Below, piece by piece: positions 9,208 to 17,776 of a stretch of 64,000 nucleotides of DNA. Position 1 is the first letter of the stretch, and every line of letters starts with the position of its first letter. The notes below the pieces were generated by a model. That model did not search any database and was not told where the DNA came from. It saw only the letters and a program-made list of their open reading frames with translations. Made by a program: the position numbers and the translations under genes. Source of the DNA: Streptomyces sp. NBC_01288 (lineage in GTDB: Bacteria; Actinomycetota; Actinomycetes; Streptomycetales; Streptomycetaceae); contig NZ_CP108427.1 of NCBI RefSeq assembly GCF_035982055.1, positions 806,001 through 870,000 of the forward strand, written 5' to 3'.

Positions 9208-9987
9208 ATGACGGCCACGGACATCGGCGCGTTCGAGGAGGACGGGTTCACGATCGCGCGCGGATTGTTCGGCTCCGACGAAATCGACCGGCTCTGTGCG
9301 GAGTTCACCGCACTGCACGCGGCCGGTCCGGTGCCCGGACACTTCGAACCGCACGTCTCCGACGATCCCCTCCGAACCCACCCGAGGGTGATGCACCCCC
9401 ACGAGATCAGCCGACTGGCCCTGCGTTTCCTCCTGGAACCGCGCCTGCGGAGCGTCCTGGAGACCCTGTTCGGCGAGGAGGTACTGGCCGCGCAGAGCAT
9501 GTTCTACTTCAAGCCGCCCGGAGCGCGCGGCCAGGCGCTGCACCAGGACAACTTCTATCTGCGGGCCGAGCCGGGCACCTGTGTGGCCGCGTGGATCGCC
9601 TGCGACGAGATCGACCGGGACAACGGCGGCCTGGAGGTCGTGCCCGGCACCCATCGCATGGACGTGTTCTGCCCGGAGGAGGCGGACGCCGGGGTGTCCT
9701 TCGCGCGCGAGTACGTGCCACCGCCGCCGGGGCTCGCGGCCGTGCCGGTCGACATGGCGCCCGGGGACGTCCTGTTCTTCAACGGGAGCCTGGTGCACGG
9801 CTCCGGGCCCAATCGCAGCGCGGACCGCTTCCGCCGCTCGTTCATCGGGCATTACGTGGGCCGCTCGGCCGACCGTATCGGGCGTTTCTACCGCACGATC
9901 TCGATGAGCGGTGAGCGGGTGCCGCTGGCGGAGAGCGCCGGGGCGGGGCCGTGCGGCACGGAGTTCGCACCGCACGGCCCGCACTGA
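9208..9987 (+). CDS. Phytanoyl-CoA dioxygenase (PhyH) family protein
   Basis: 259 aa Fe(II)/2-oxoglutarate-dependent oxygenase, a family that hydroxylates or halogenates varied small molecules. The iron site is visible as HQDNFY (His and Asp of the HxD pair, about 112-114) and a distal His in NGSLVHGSGPN (about 198), followed by the Arg-rich RFRRSF that binds 2-oxoglutarate. AGGAGG precedes ATG 9208. It stands alone, with no obvious pathway partners. PhyH enzymes in Streptomyces often act in secondary metabolism or osmolyte (ectoine-type) hydroxylation; nothing here decides the substrate. Confidence 0.85.
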   Translation: MTATDIGAFEEDGFTIARGLFGSDEIDRLCAEFTALHAAGPVPGHFEPHVSDDPLRTHPRVMHPHEISRLALRFLLEPRLRSVLETLFGEEVLAAQSMFYFKPPGARGQALHQDNFYLRAEPGTCVAAWIACDEIDRDNGGLEVVPGTHRMDVFCPEEADAGVSFAREYVPPPPGLAAVPVDMAPGDVLFFNGSLVHGSGPNRSADRFRRSFIGHYVGRSADRIGRFYRTISMSGERVPLAESAGAGPCGTEFAPHGPH

Positions 9988-9998
9988 CGGTTCGTCAA
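9984..9998. repeat. Palindrome, second copy flanking the PhyH gene
   Basis: CTGACGGTTCGTCAA contains TGACG-GTT-CGTCA, matching the palindrome at 8913-8927. It includes the TGA stop codon (9985-9987) of the PhyH gene. Confidence 0.5.
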
Positions 9999-10029
9999 CA
10001 AGGCCTGGACCACGCCCTGTTGGGCCGGG

Positions 10030-11001
10030 TCAGGAATGCCCGCTGATCGCGTGCGGAGTGTAGGGCTGCTCCAGCTCCTCCAACTCCTTGTCGCTCAGCT
10101 CCAGTTCGACGGCCGCCACGGCGTCCTCGATGTGCTGCGGCTTGGCCGCGCCGACGATCGGTGCGGCCACCGTGCTCTGGTGCAGCAGCCAGGCGAGGGC
10201 GACCTGGGCGCGCGGGACGCCCCGGTCGCCGGCGATGCGGGTGACCGCCTCGACGATGGCGCGGTCGCCGTCCTGGTAGAGGCGGTTGCCGAAGTTGTCG
10301 GTGCTGCTGCGCTCGGTGGTGGTGCCCCAGTCCCGGGTGAGCCGGCCGCGCGCCAGCGGGCTCCACGGCAGCACACCCACGCCCTGGTCCGCGCAGAGCG
10401 GCAGCATCTCGCGCTCCTCCTCGCGGTAGAGGAGGTTGTAGTGGTTCTGCATGGAGACGAACTTGGTCCAGCCGTGCCGCTCGGCGGTGTGCTGGTGCTT
10501 GGCGAACTGCCACGCGTACATCGAACTCGCCCCGATGTAGCGGACCTTGCCCGCCTTCACCAGGTCGTGCAGCGCCTCCATCGTCTCCTCGACAGGGGTG
10601 TGCGGGTCGGCACGGTGGATCTGGTAGAGGTCGACGTAGTCGGTGCCGAGACGTTCCAGGCTGTGGTCGATCTCGGACATGATCGCCTTGCGGGAGAGTC
10701 CCGCACCGTTGGGTCCGGGGCGGGTCCGGCCGTGCACCTTCGTGGCGAGGACGACCTCGTCGCGCCGGGCGAAGTCGCGCAGCGCCCGGCCGGTGATCTC
10801 CTCACTGGTGCCGTCGGAGTAGACGTTCGCCGTGTCGAGGAAGTTGATCCCGGCCTCCAGCGCCTGCCGGATCAGCGGGCGCGACGCCTCCTCGTCGAGG
10901 GTCCACTCGTGGGTGCCGCGGTCCGGGAGGCCGTAGGTCATGCAGCCCAGAGAGATCCGCGAGACGTCCAGGCCGGTCGAACCGAGCTTCACGTACTGCA
11001 T
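10030..11001 (-). CDS. Aldo/keto reductase
   Basis: 323 aa NADPH-dependent oxidoreductase with a TIM barrel. The catalytic tetrad is visible as Asp and Tyr in FLDTANVYSDG, Lys in LATKVHG and His in LYQIHRAD. The C-terminal half has the cofactor site (GVLPWSPLARGRLTRDW). ATG 11001 is preceded by GGAG and starts the family fold (MQYVKLGSTGLDVSRISLGCM); a much longer open frame upstream has no support. It is divergent from the sugar operon, with a shared 258-bp control region. Closest in style to AKRs annotated as general aldehyde/ketone reductases; substrate unknown. Confidence 0.92.
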   Translation of the reverse strand: MQYVKLGSTGLDVSRISLGCMTYGLPDRGTHEWTLDEEASRPLIRQALEAGINFLDTANVYSDGTSEEITGRALRDFARRDEVVLATKVHGRTRPGPNGAGLSRKAIMSEIDHSLERLGTDYVDLYQIHRADPHTPVEETMEALHDLVKAGKVRYIGASSMYAWQFAKHQHTAERHGWTKFVSMQNHYNLLYREEEREMLPLCADQGVGVLPWSPLARGRLTRDWGTTTERSSTDNFGNRLYQDGDRAIVEAVTRIAGDRGVPRAQVALAWLLHQSTVAAPIVGAAKPQHIEDAVAAVELELSDKELEELEQPYTPHAISGHS

Positions 11002-11046
11002 CGTTGCTGCTCCTGCCTTCGAGTTCGGTACCGCTTCGGAGCGTAC

Positions 11047-11068
11047 GACTTCGCGGGTACTCGAAGTC
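11047..11068. promoter_or_regulatory. Inverted repeat in the AKR / sugar operon divergent region
   Basis: GACTTCG-CGGGTACT-CGAAGTC, perfect 7-bp arms with an 8-nt centre, 46 nt upstream of the reductase start. A candidate operator for the reductase or for the divergent operon. Confidence 0.45.
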
Positions 11069-11086
11069 GGGCATGTGCGCGCACCC

Positions 11087-11116
11087 TTGACGAGTGGCGC
11101 GGCCGGGCGCTTTGAT
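11087..11116 (+). promoter_or_regulatory. Candidate promoter of the GH114-ABC-GH4 operon
   Basis: TTGACG (11087-11092) and TTTGAT (11111-11116) separated by 18 bp, a reasonable housekeeping-type promoter. It would give a 5' leader of about 135 nt before the GH114 start at 11260. Confidence 0.4.
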
Positions 11117-11259
11117 CCTGGACGTGCCCGCGCGTGCGGCGCGGTACGCAGAGGTGCGCCCAGCCGGTAGCGGACAGGTTCCAAGCCCGGCCACAGTCGC
11201 CAGGACCGCGGCTCCATCCGGTCCGAGGCGGGGTCGTACCCGCGATTGATGGAGCGGAC

Positions 11260-12210
11260 ATGCCCGTCAAGGGTGTCTCCCGCGTCGGAGGTCTCGGGAC
11301 GGCGGCGTTCCTGGGCGGCGCCGTCGCGACCGCGGCGGTCCTGACCTCGTGCGGAACCTCGACCAGTTCGGCGCCGGAACAGCCGTCGCGCGCGGCACCG
11401 AAGAGCCCGTCGCGTCCGGCGCCTTCGGCGAGCCCGCCCCGCGCGGCGCCGTCGAAAAGCCCCACCCCGTCTGCGAGCGCCTCCCGTTCGACGCTTGGAA
11501 CGGTCCAACTCCCGCCCCCGCACGCCGACTTCGACTACCAGATCGGCGGCGCCTATCCCCCGCCGGCCGGTGTCCGGATCGTCAGCCGTGACCGTACGGC
11601 GTCGCCCGCGCCCGGCCTCTACACCATCTGCTACGTCAACGCCTTCCAGGCCCAGCCGGACGAGCGCGCCTCCTGGCCCGCCGACCTGCTGCTGCGGGAC
11701 GCGGACGGCGAGGTGGTCGTCGACGAGGACTGGGGCGAGGCGCTGCTCGACATCGGTACGGCGGCCAAGCGGGAGCGGGTGGCGGCGCGGGTGAACCGGT
11801 GGATCGACGGCTGCGCGGCCAAGGGCTTCGACGCGGTCGAGCCGGACAACTACGACAGCTACACCCGTTCCGACGACCTGCTGACGGCGAACGACGCGAC
11901 CGCCTTCATCACCCTGCTCTCCCGGCACGCGCACGCCCGGCACCTGGCCATCGCCCAGAAGAACACCGTGGAGTTGGCGGGGCTCAGGAAGAAGACCGGG
12001 CTGGACTTCGCGATCGCGGAGGAGTGCGCCGAGTACGACGAGTGCGGGGAGTACGCCCGGGCCTTCGACGACCGGGTCATCGTCATCGAGTACTCCGACT
12101 CCGGTCTGCGCAAGGCCCGTTCGGGCTTCGCCGGGAGGCTCAGCATCGTGCGCCGGGACCTGGACGTGTCGACGCCCGGTAGTGCCGGCTACGTCCGCAA
12201 GGTGCGGTGA
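11260..12210 (+). CDS. Lipoprotein GH114 endo-alpha-1,4-polygalactosaminidase family
   Basis: 316 aa. The signal sequence has a lipobox (AAVLTSC, about 26-32), then a Ser/Pro/Ala-rich linker, then a GH114/DUF297 TIM-barrel domain (about 85-316) with FDYQIGGAYPPPAGVRIVSRD, YTICYVNAFQ, GFDAVEPDNYDSY and IAEECAEYDEC; the Asp/Glu in the last three are candidate catalytic acids. The family cuts alpha-1,4-linked galactosamine chains such as fungal galactosaminogalactan. ATG 11260 has GGAG upstream. It lies 10 nt before the sugar-binding-protein gene and clearly shares its operon, so the products are probably imported. Confidence 0.85.
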   Translation: MPVKGVSRVGGLGTAAFLGGAVATAAVLTSCGTSTSSAPEQPSRAAPKSPSRPAPSASPPRAAPSKSPTPSASASRSTLGTVQLPPPHADFDYQIGGAYPPPAGVRIVSRDRTASPAPGLYTICYVNAFQAQPDERASWPADLLLRDADGEVVVDEDWGEALLDIGTAAKRERVAARVNRWIDGCAAKGFDAVEPDNYDSYTRSDDLLTANDATAFITLLSRHAHARHLAIAQKNTVELAGLRKKTGLDFAIAEECAEYDECGEYARAFDDRVIVIEYSDSGLRKARSGFAGRLSIVRRDLDVSTPGSAGYVRKVR

Positions 12211-12220
12211 GGAGGCCGTG

Positions 12221-13516
12221 ATGGGGAACGGGATGTCACGCCGTGGGCTGCTCCTCGGGGCCGCCGCGATCGGTGCCGCGAGTGGTTGTGCGGGCGGTGC
12301 CTCGGACGGGGTCGGTGCGGACGGCCGGGTGACCGTGGAGCTGTGGCACGGGCAGGTCGACACGGGCCGCAAGGCGGTGGAGGCGCTGGTCGCCGAGTTC
12401 AACCGGACCCACCCCACGATCCGCGTGGACCCGGGCGGCGGTGGGGTGCTGGCCGACGCGATGCTCCAGAAGGTGACCGCAGCGCTGGCCGCCGGCTCGT
12501 ACCCGGACATCGCCTACATCTTCGGTTCGGACCTGGCGAGCGTGGCGCGCAGCCCGCGCGTCGTCGACCTGACGTCCGCGATGCGCGACGGGCCGACGCC
12601 GTGGGACACGTTCTGGAAGCCGGTGCGGGACGCGGTCACCGTCAACGGACGGGTGCGCGCCGCGCCCGCCGTGCTCGACTCGCTGGCCGTCGTCTACAAC
12701 AAGAAGCTGTTCCGGCAGGCCGGGCTCGACCACCCGGAACCCGGCTGGAACTGGGAGCAATTCACCGACACCGCACGGAAGTTGACCGACCACGACCGGG
12801 GCGTCTTCGGCACCGGCTGGCCGGCCGTCGGCGACGAGGACACGGTGTGGCGGCTGTGGCCGATGCTGTGGGATCTCGGCGGCGAGGTCGTCGCCCCGGA
12901 CGGCAAGCACATCGGCTTCGCCGACCAGGGCGTCCGCGCCCTGCGTACCCTCGCCCGACTCGGCCACGACAAAAGCGCGTACCTGGACACCAAGCCCGGC
13001 AGCGAACAGCTCTACCAGGTCTTCCTCAACAGCCGGATGGCCATGGTCGCCACCGGGCCGTGGGAACTCCCCGACATCATCACCGCGAAGATCGACTACG
13101 GCGTCGTGCCGCTGCCGACGTACAGCGGGCACGCGATCACCATCTCCGGACCCGACACGTGGACGGTCTTCGACAACGGCTCGGCCCGGTCCCGGGCGGC
13201 CGTGGAGTTCGTGCAGTGGATGAACTCCCCTGTCCACGACGTCCGTTGGGACATCTCGGCGGGCGGGCTGCCGCTGAGCACGGGCACCGCGGCACAGCCG
13301 GAGTGGCGGAAGCACAGTGCCGGGACGGTCGGGCTCGACGTCTTCACCGACAGCCTGCGTTCGGCGCGCGTCCGGCCCGTGCACGCCGCGTATCCGCAGA
13401 TCTCGCAGGCGCTGGGCGAGGCGATCGTGTCCGTGCTGCTCGGCCGGGACTCCCCCGAGAAGGCACTCCGTTCCTGCGCCGACAAGGCCGACGCGGCCCT
13501 GCTCATCCCCAGGTGA
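12221..13516 (+). CDS. ABC transporter sugar-binding lipoprotein
   Basis: 431 aa extracellular solute-binding protein of the carbohydrate uptake (CUT1) class. An RR-type lipoprotein signal (MSRRGLLLGAAAIGAASGCAGG) anchors it. The ligand-binding fold has VTVELWHGQVDTGRKAVEALVAEFN at the N-terminus, FGSDLASVARSPRVVDL, AVVYNKKLFRQAGL, and MAMVATGPWELPDI near the binding cleft. GGAGG precedes ATG 12221; ATG 12233 is an alternative. It should bind oligosaccharides released by the upstream GH114 enzyme and hand them to the two permeases that follow. Confidence 0.92.
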   Translation: MGNGMSRRGLLLGAAAIGAASGCAGGASDGVGADGRVTVELWHGQVDTGRKAVEALVAEFNRTHPTIRVDPGGGGVLADAMLQKVTAALAAGSYPDIAYIFGSDLASVARSPRVVDLTSAMRDGPTPWDTFWKPVRDAVTVNGRVRAAPAVLDSLAVVYNKKLFRQAGLDHPEPGWNWEQFTDTARKLTDHDRGVFGTGWPAVGDEDTVWRLWPMLWDLGGEVVAPDGKHIGFADQGVRALRTLARLGHDKSAYLDTKPGSEQLYQVFLNSRMAMVATGPWELPDIITAKIDYGVVPLPTYSGHAITISGPDTWTVFDNGSARSRAAVEFVQWMNSPVHDVRWDISAGGLPLSTGTAAQPEWRKHSAGTVGLDVFTDSLRSARVRPVHAAYPQISQALGEAIVSVLLGRDSPEKALRSCADKADAALLIPR

Positions 13517-13539
13517 CTTCCCCCTTCCGGGAGACCCCG

Positions 13540-14502
13540 ATGTCCACACTGCCCCGCGCCCTCACCCTCCCCGCACAACCCGCCGCGACCGCCCAGGCCG
13601 CGCGCCGCGCCGCTCGCCGTCGCGCCCGTCAAGAGCGGTCCACCGCCTGGGCGTTCATCGGTCCGTCGGTCGTGGTGATCCTCGGGCTGAGTGTCGTGCC
13701 CGTCGTCTGGTCGCTGCTGCTGTCGTTCCGTGCCGACGACCTGGTCACGCCCGGCCGCTGGGTCGGTCTCGACAACTACCGCGCCCTCGCCCAGGACCCC
13801 AACTTCCGTACCGCGGTGGGCAACACGCTGCTGTACGCGGCCCTGTACGTGCCGCTCAGCCTGGTCGGCGGACTGGCGCTGGCGTTGGCCCTCAACCGCC
13901 GGATCCGGCTCATCGGCCTGTACCGGACGCTGGTGTTCATCCCGTTCGTGGTGTCGGCGACCGCGCAGGGCGTCCTGTTCTCGTTCATCCTCGACCCGGA
14001 GTTCGGCGTCGCCAACGCACTGCTGCACCAACTCGGCATCTCCGCCCAGGGGTTCCTCGCCGACCCGGACCAGGCGCTGTACCTGCTGGTCCTGATCTCA
14101 CTGTGGAGCGGAGTCGGCTTCTGCGTCGTCGTGTACCTGGCCGCGCTCCAGGACGTGCCGCCCGAACTCGTCGAGGCGGCCCGGATCGACGGCGCGACCC
14201 GTACGCGGGTACTGCGCCATGTGACGCTGCCCGCGCTCACGCCGGTCACCGTCTTCCTGCTGCTGTGGCAGTTCATCACCTCGCTCCAGGTCTTCGACCT
14301 GATCTATGTGACGACGAAGGGCGGCCCGTTGGGCTCGACGACGGTGATCGTGTACTTCGTCTGGCAGCAGGCCTTCCAGATGTTCACGGCAGGCTACGGC
14401 GCCGCGTCGGCGTACGTCCTCGCGGTGGCGCTGCTGGTGGCGGGCGGCGCGCTGCGGGTCGTACGGCGGCGGCAGGGTCGTACGGAGGGAGGGGTCCGAT
14501 GA
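13540..14502 (+). CDS. Sugar ABC transporter permease (MalF type)
   Basis: 320 aa inner-membrane permease with six predicted helices. The EAA loop that contacts the ATPase is clear: PPELVEAARIDGATRTRVLRHVTLPAL, about 203-229. The N-terminus is basic (RRAARRRARQERSTAW), then AFIGPSVVVILGLSVVPVVWSLLLSF. ATG 13540 follows CGGGAGA. The open frame continues 1.2 kb upstream, but only as a shadow of the binding-protein gene. Its end overlaps the next permease by 4 nt. No ATPase gene is present, so a shared MsiK-type ATPase is expected. Confidence 0.93.
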   Translation: MSTLPRALTLPAQPAATAQAARRAARRRARQERSTAWAFIGPSVVVILGLSVVPVVWSLLLSFRADDLVTPGRWVGLDNYRALAQDPNFRTAVGNTLLYAALYVPLSLVGGLALALALNRRIRLIGLYRTLVFIPFVVSATAQGVLFSFILDPEFGVANALLHQLGISAQGFLADPDQALYLLVLISLWSGVGFCVVVYLAALQDVPPELVEAARIDGATRTRVLRHVTLPALTPVTVFLLLWQFITSLQVFDLIYVTTKGGPLGSTTVIVYFVWQQAFQMFTAGYGAASAYVLAVALLVAGGALRVVRRRQGRTEGGVR

Positions 14503-15317
14503 GTGCGCGGCGGGTGAGTGCGTGGCATCTGGTGCTGGCGCCGCTGGCGTTGTGCTTCGCGCTGCCGTTCGTGTGGCTGCTGCTCAGTTCGGTGATGACG
14601 AACGCGGAGATCAACCGCTTCCCACCGGCCTTGTGGCCCAAGGGAATTGACCTGGGCGGCTACCGGTATGTGCTGGGCAACGCGATGTTCCCGCGCTGGT
14701 TCGCCAACTCGCTGATCGTGGCGTCGGTGGCGGTGGTGTCGAATCTGCTGCTGGGCTCGCTCGGCGGGTACGCGTTCGCGCGGATGCGGTTCGCCGGGTC
14801 ACGGCTGCTGTTGGGGCTGATGCTGGCGACGATGGTCGTGCCGTTCCAGTTGACGATGATCCCGACGTTCCTGGTGATGAAGTGGTTCGGGCTGATCGAC
14901 ACGCTGGGCGCGCTGATCCTGCCGTCGCTGGTGACGCCGTTCGCGGTGTTCCTGTTCCGGCAGTTCTTCCTCGCCCTGCCGAGGGAGATGGAGGAGGCCG
15001 CCTGGATCGACGGGTGTTCGCGGCTGCGGGTGCTGTTCTCGATCGTGATGCCGCTGGCCCGCCCGGCGCTCGCCACGGTCGCCGTCCTCACCTTCCTGTC
15101 CACGTGGAACGACCTGTCGTGGCCGTTGATCGCGATCAACCACGACACCCGGTACACGCTCCAGTTGGGGCTGACGACCTTTCAGGGGCAGCACCACACC
15201 AAGTGGTCGGCGGTGATGGCCGGCAACGTCATCACGGTGGTGCCGGTGCTCGTGGCGTTCCTGCTGGCGCAGAAGACGTTCATCCAGTCGCTGACGTCCA
15301 GCGGCCTCAAGGGATGA
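14499..15317 (+). CDS. Sugar ABC transporter permease (MalG type)
   Basis: 272 aa, six predicted helices, with the EAA motif PREMEEAAWIDGCSRLRVLFSIVMPLARPAL in the second half. It starts with an ATGA overlap with the preceding permease, so translation is coupled. The C-terminus AQKTFIQSLTSSGLKG is typical of MalG-like permeases. Together with the preceding gene it forms the membrane channel of this importer. Confidence 0.93.
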   Translation: MSARRVSAWHLVLAPLALCFALPFVWLLLSSVMTNAEINRFPPALWPKGIDLGGYRYVLGNAMFPRWFANSLIVASVAVVSNLLLGSLGGYAFARMRFAGSRLLLGLMLATMVVPFQLTMIPTFLVMKWFGLIDTLGALILPSLVTPFAVFLFRQFFLALPREMEEAAWIDGCSRLRVLFSIVMPLARPALATVAVLTFLSTWNDLSWPLIAINHDTRYTLQLGLTTFQGQHHTKWSAVMAGNVITVVPVLVAFLLAQKTFIQSLTSSGLKG

Positions 15318-15355
15318 GCGGCACACCCCAACTCCACTTACCTGAAAGGAACTTG

Positions 15356-16675
15356 ATGACAGACGGCAGCGCTGTGAAGGTGGCCTTCATCGGCGCCGGC
15401 AGTGTGGTGTTCACGCAGGGCCTGCTGGCCGACCTGTTCGCCTTCCCCGAACTCGCCCGCGCCCGGATCGCGTTGCACGACATCGACCCCGAACGGCTCG
15501 CGACGGCGGAGGGCGCGGCCCGCCACATCGCCCAAGTGCGCGGCGCCGAGCCGGAGATCACCGCGCACCTCGACCGCCGATCGGCCCTCGCGGACGCCGA
15601 CTTCGTCGTCAACATCGTCCAGGTCGGCATGAACGAGGCCACCCGCACCGACTTCGCGGTCCCGGCCCGCCACGGCCTGCGCCAGACGATCGCCGACACC
15701 CTCGGCATCGGCGGTATCTTCCGCGCGCTGCGCACCTTCCCGGTGCTGCGGTCACTGGCCGAGGACATGGCCGAACTCTGCCCGGACGCCCACCTGTTGA
15801 ACTACACCAACCCGATGGCGATGAACCTCCTCTACCTGAGCCGCATCGCCCCCACCCTCAAGGCGACGGGCCTGTGCCACTCGGTGTACTGGACGATGCA
15901 CGACCTCTCCCAGCTCATCGGCGTCCCCTTCGAGGAGGTCTCGTACCTGGCCGCAGGCGTCAACCACCAGGCCTGGGTACTGCGTTTCGAACAGGCTGGG
16001 CAGAGCCTCTACCCCCTCCTCGACGAGACGATCGCAAAGGACCCCGAACTCCTGCGCCGGGCCCGCGTCGACATGTACCGCAGGCTCGGCCACTACCCCA
16101 CCGAGACCAGCGAGCACTCCGCCGAGTACGTGCCCTGGTACCTCCACCACGACAGCGAGATCGAGCGGCTACGGCTGCCGGTCGGCGCGTACTTGGAGAT
16201 CATCGAGGAGAACACCGCGAGCTACGACCGCACCCGCGAGGCCCTCGCCTCCGGCACCCCGCTCCCCGTCGAGGGCACGCTGGAGTACGCCCCGCAGATC
16301 ATCCACAGCATCGTCACCGGCACACCCCGCACGATCTACGGCAACGTCCCCAACCGCGGCCTCATCGACAACCTCCCCGCCGACTCGGTCGTCGAAGTCC
16401 CGTGCCTGGTCGACGCGTTGGGCGTCCAGCCGACCCGGATCGGCACCCTGCCCCCGCAGTGCGCGGCCCTCAACAGCGCGTACATCTCCGTCACCGACCT
16501 GGTGGTCCGCGCGGCCACGGACGGCGACCCCCGCCACATCCGGCACGCGGCGATGGCCGACCCCGCGACGGCGGCGGCGCTGCCGGTCGAGCGGATCTGG
16601 GACCTGTGCGACGACCTCGTACGGGCGCACGGAGAGCTGTTGCAGCCGGAGCTGCGTGCGCTGCTGGGCCACTGA
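15356..16675 (+). CDS. GH4 alpha-galactosidase-type glycosidase
   Basis: 439 aa NAD- and metal-dependent glycosidase of family GH4 (MelA-like). An N-terminal Rossmann motif (KVAFIGAGSVVFTQGLLADL) binds NAD. LNYTNPMAMN, the metal-binding Cys in GLCHSV and the His in GVNHQAW mark the active site. AAGGA precedes ATG 15356. There is no signal peptide, so it works on sugars after import. GH4 also includes alpha-glucosidases and alpha-glucuronidases; the galactose assignment rests on the CHS motif and on the GH114 neighbour. It is the last gene of the operon. Confidence 0.9.
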   Translation: MTDGSAVKVAFIGAGSVVFTQGLLADLFAFPELARARIALHDIDPERLATAEGAARHIAQVRGAEPEITAHLDRRSALADADFVVNIVQVGMNEATRTDFAVPARHGLRQTIADTLGIGGIFRALRTFPVLRSLAEDMAELCPDAHLLNYTNPMAMNLLYLSRIAPTLKATGLCHSVYWTMHDLSQLIGVPFEEVSYLAAGVNHQAWVLRFEQAGQSLYPLLDETIAKDPELLRRARVDMYRRLGHYPTETSEHSAEYVPWYLHHDSEIERLRLPVGAYLEIIEENTASYDRTREALASGTPLPVEGTLEYAPQIIHSIVTGTPRTIYGNVPNRGLIDNLPADSVVEVPCLVDALGVQPTRIGTLPPQCAALNSAYISVTDLVVRAATDGDPRHIRHAAMADPATAAALPVERIWDLCDDLVRAHGELLQPELRALLGH

Positions 16676-16870
16676 CGGGCGTCCGGGCGAGGCGTGACCG
16701 CCCTCGGCCGCCGAGCGTGGGACCGGAGCCAGGAGCAACGCGGCGTCGCACGACCGTCCCCGGCCGACCGGAGCGACACTGCGCCGTTCACGGACGTCCG
16801 GCGTTGGTGTGACGCCCCCGGCGCCCCGGCGTGGGAACGGCCGGGCGGCCGCCGGGGTCGCGCATCCTCG

Positions 16871-16909
16871 GTACGGCCACGACCGGCACCCGGCCGGTCA
16901 TGGCCGTAC
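16871..16909 (+). promoter_or_regulatory. Strong hairpin directly upstream of a ribosome binding site
   Basis: Nested arms GTACGGCCA / TGGCCGTAC and GACCGGC / GCCGGTC form a 16-bp stem with one mismatch and a 5-nt loop (ACCCG). The stem ends at 16909, next to the GGGAGG at 16910-16915. In RNA it could stabilise the mRNA or control access to the ribosome binding site; as DNA it could be an operator. Confidence 0.5.
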
Positions 16910-16921
16910 GGGAGGAACACG

Positions 16922-17776
16922 GTGCCGAGACGTTCGACCAGCCTGAGGATTCTGATGGGGGCGGCCCTGCTGCCGCTCGCCCTGGTGTCGCCCGCGTGGG
17001 GTGGCACGGACCCGGCACCGTCCCCGCCCGAGCAGCCGTCGACCCTGTGTGCGCCCGCGGGCACCCTGCACGGCGCGCACGGCCAGCATGCCGTCGTCAG
17101 CCTCTGCGCGGGCAGCGGCACCCCGACCATGGCGGTCTCGGCTCCCGCGGCCTGCGGACAGCTCAGATCGACCGTCCGGTACACGTGCCGCACCTCGGGC
17201 ACCTGGACCGCCGTGCGGGACGGCGCGACGGCCGCGTCCGGCACATTGCCCGGGTCGGGCCAGTATCCGGGCCCGGGGACGTACGACTTCACGGCCACCG
17301 TGCGCGTCCGCTCCGCGCCCGAGGGCGTGGACCTGACGGGCACGGTCCACGCCACGCTGACCCTGACCGCGCCCGGACCGAAGGTCACGCACGGCATCGA
17401 GGTCGACCGGAGCACGCTGCGGCCGGACTCGGTGACGACCCTGACGTACACGGTCCAACGGCACAGTGACGAGGGTGACGGCAGCGCGCGGTTCGGGCTC
17501 ATCGCGGAGGAGGGCACGGGCGCGGAGCTGACCACGTCCGACCCGCGCTGCGTCAACCCGCTGGTCGGCCGCCACCCGTCGCAGACCCGGCTCCATCACA
17601 CCCTGGACTGCGCGCTCACCGATCTCCAGCCGGGGCACCCGGACACGGTGGTGGTCCGGGTCGCGCTCAAGTCCCGTTGTTCCACGGTGGTTTCGAAGCT
17701 GGGGTACTGGATGCCGCAGGGCCAGGCGCTGTACACCGGGGGCATGCTGGCGGGACCGACCGTGACCTGCGGCTAG
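16922..17776 (+). CDS. Secreted protein of unknown function
   Basis: 284 aa. The N-terminus has a signal peptide (RRSTSLRILMGAALLPLALVSPAWG, cleavage after about residue 26). I recognise no family. The chain has several Cys (LCAPAG, LCAGSG, ACGQ, YTCRTS, DPRCVN, DCALT, SRCST, VTCG), which suggests disulfides, and a beta-rich segment with repeated VTLT/TVH strands like an Ig-like or DUF11-type domain. GTG 16922 is chosen because GGGAGG lies 6 nt upstream and the signal peptide begins there. It is convergent with, and slightly overlaps, the flavoprotein gene. Confidence 0.72.
   Translation: MPRRSTSLRILMGAALLPLALVSPAWGGTDPAPSPPEQPSTLCAPAGTLHGAHGQHAVVSLCAGSGTPTMAVSAPAACGQLRSTVRYTCRTSGTWTAVRDGATAASGTLPGSGQYPGPGTYDFTATVRVRSAPEGVDLTGTVHATLTLTAPGPKVTHGIEVDRSTLRPDSVTTLTYTVQRHSDEGDGSARFGLIAEEGTGAELTTSDPRCVNPLVGRHPSQTRLHHTLDCALTDLQPGHPDTVVVRVALKSRCSTVVSKLGYWMPQGQALYTGGMLAGPTVTCG

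Noticed and set aside
12286..13539. Extension of the first permease frame upstream over the binding-protein gene
   Set aside because: It lacks membrane helices and domain matches; ATG 13540 starts the real permease.
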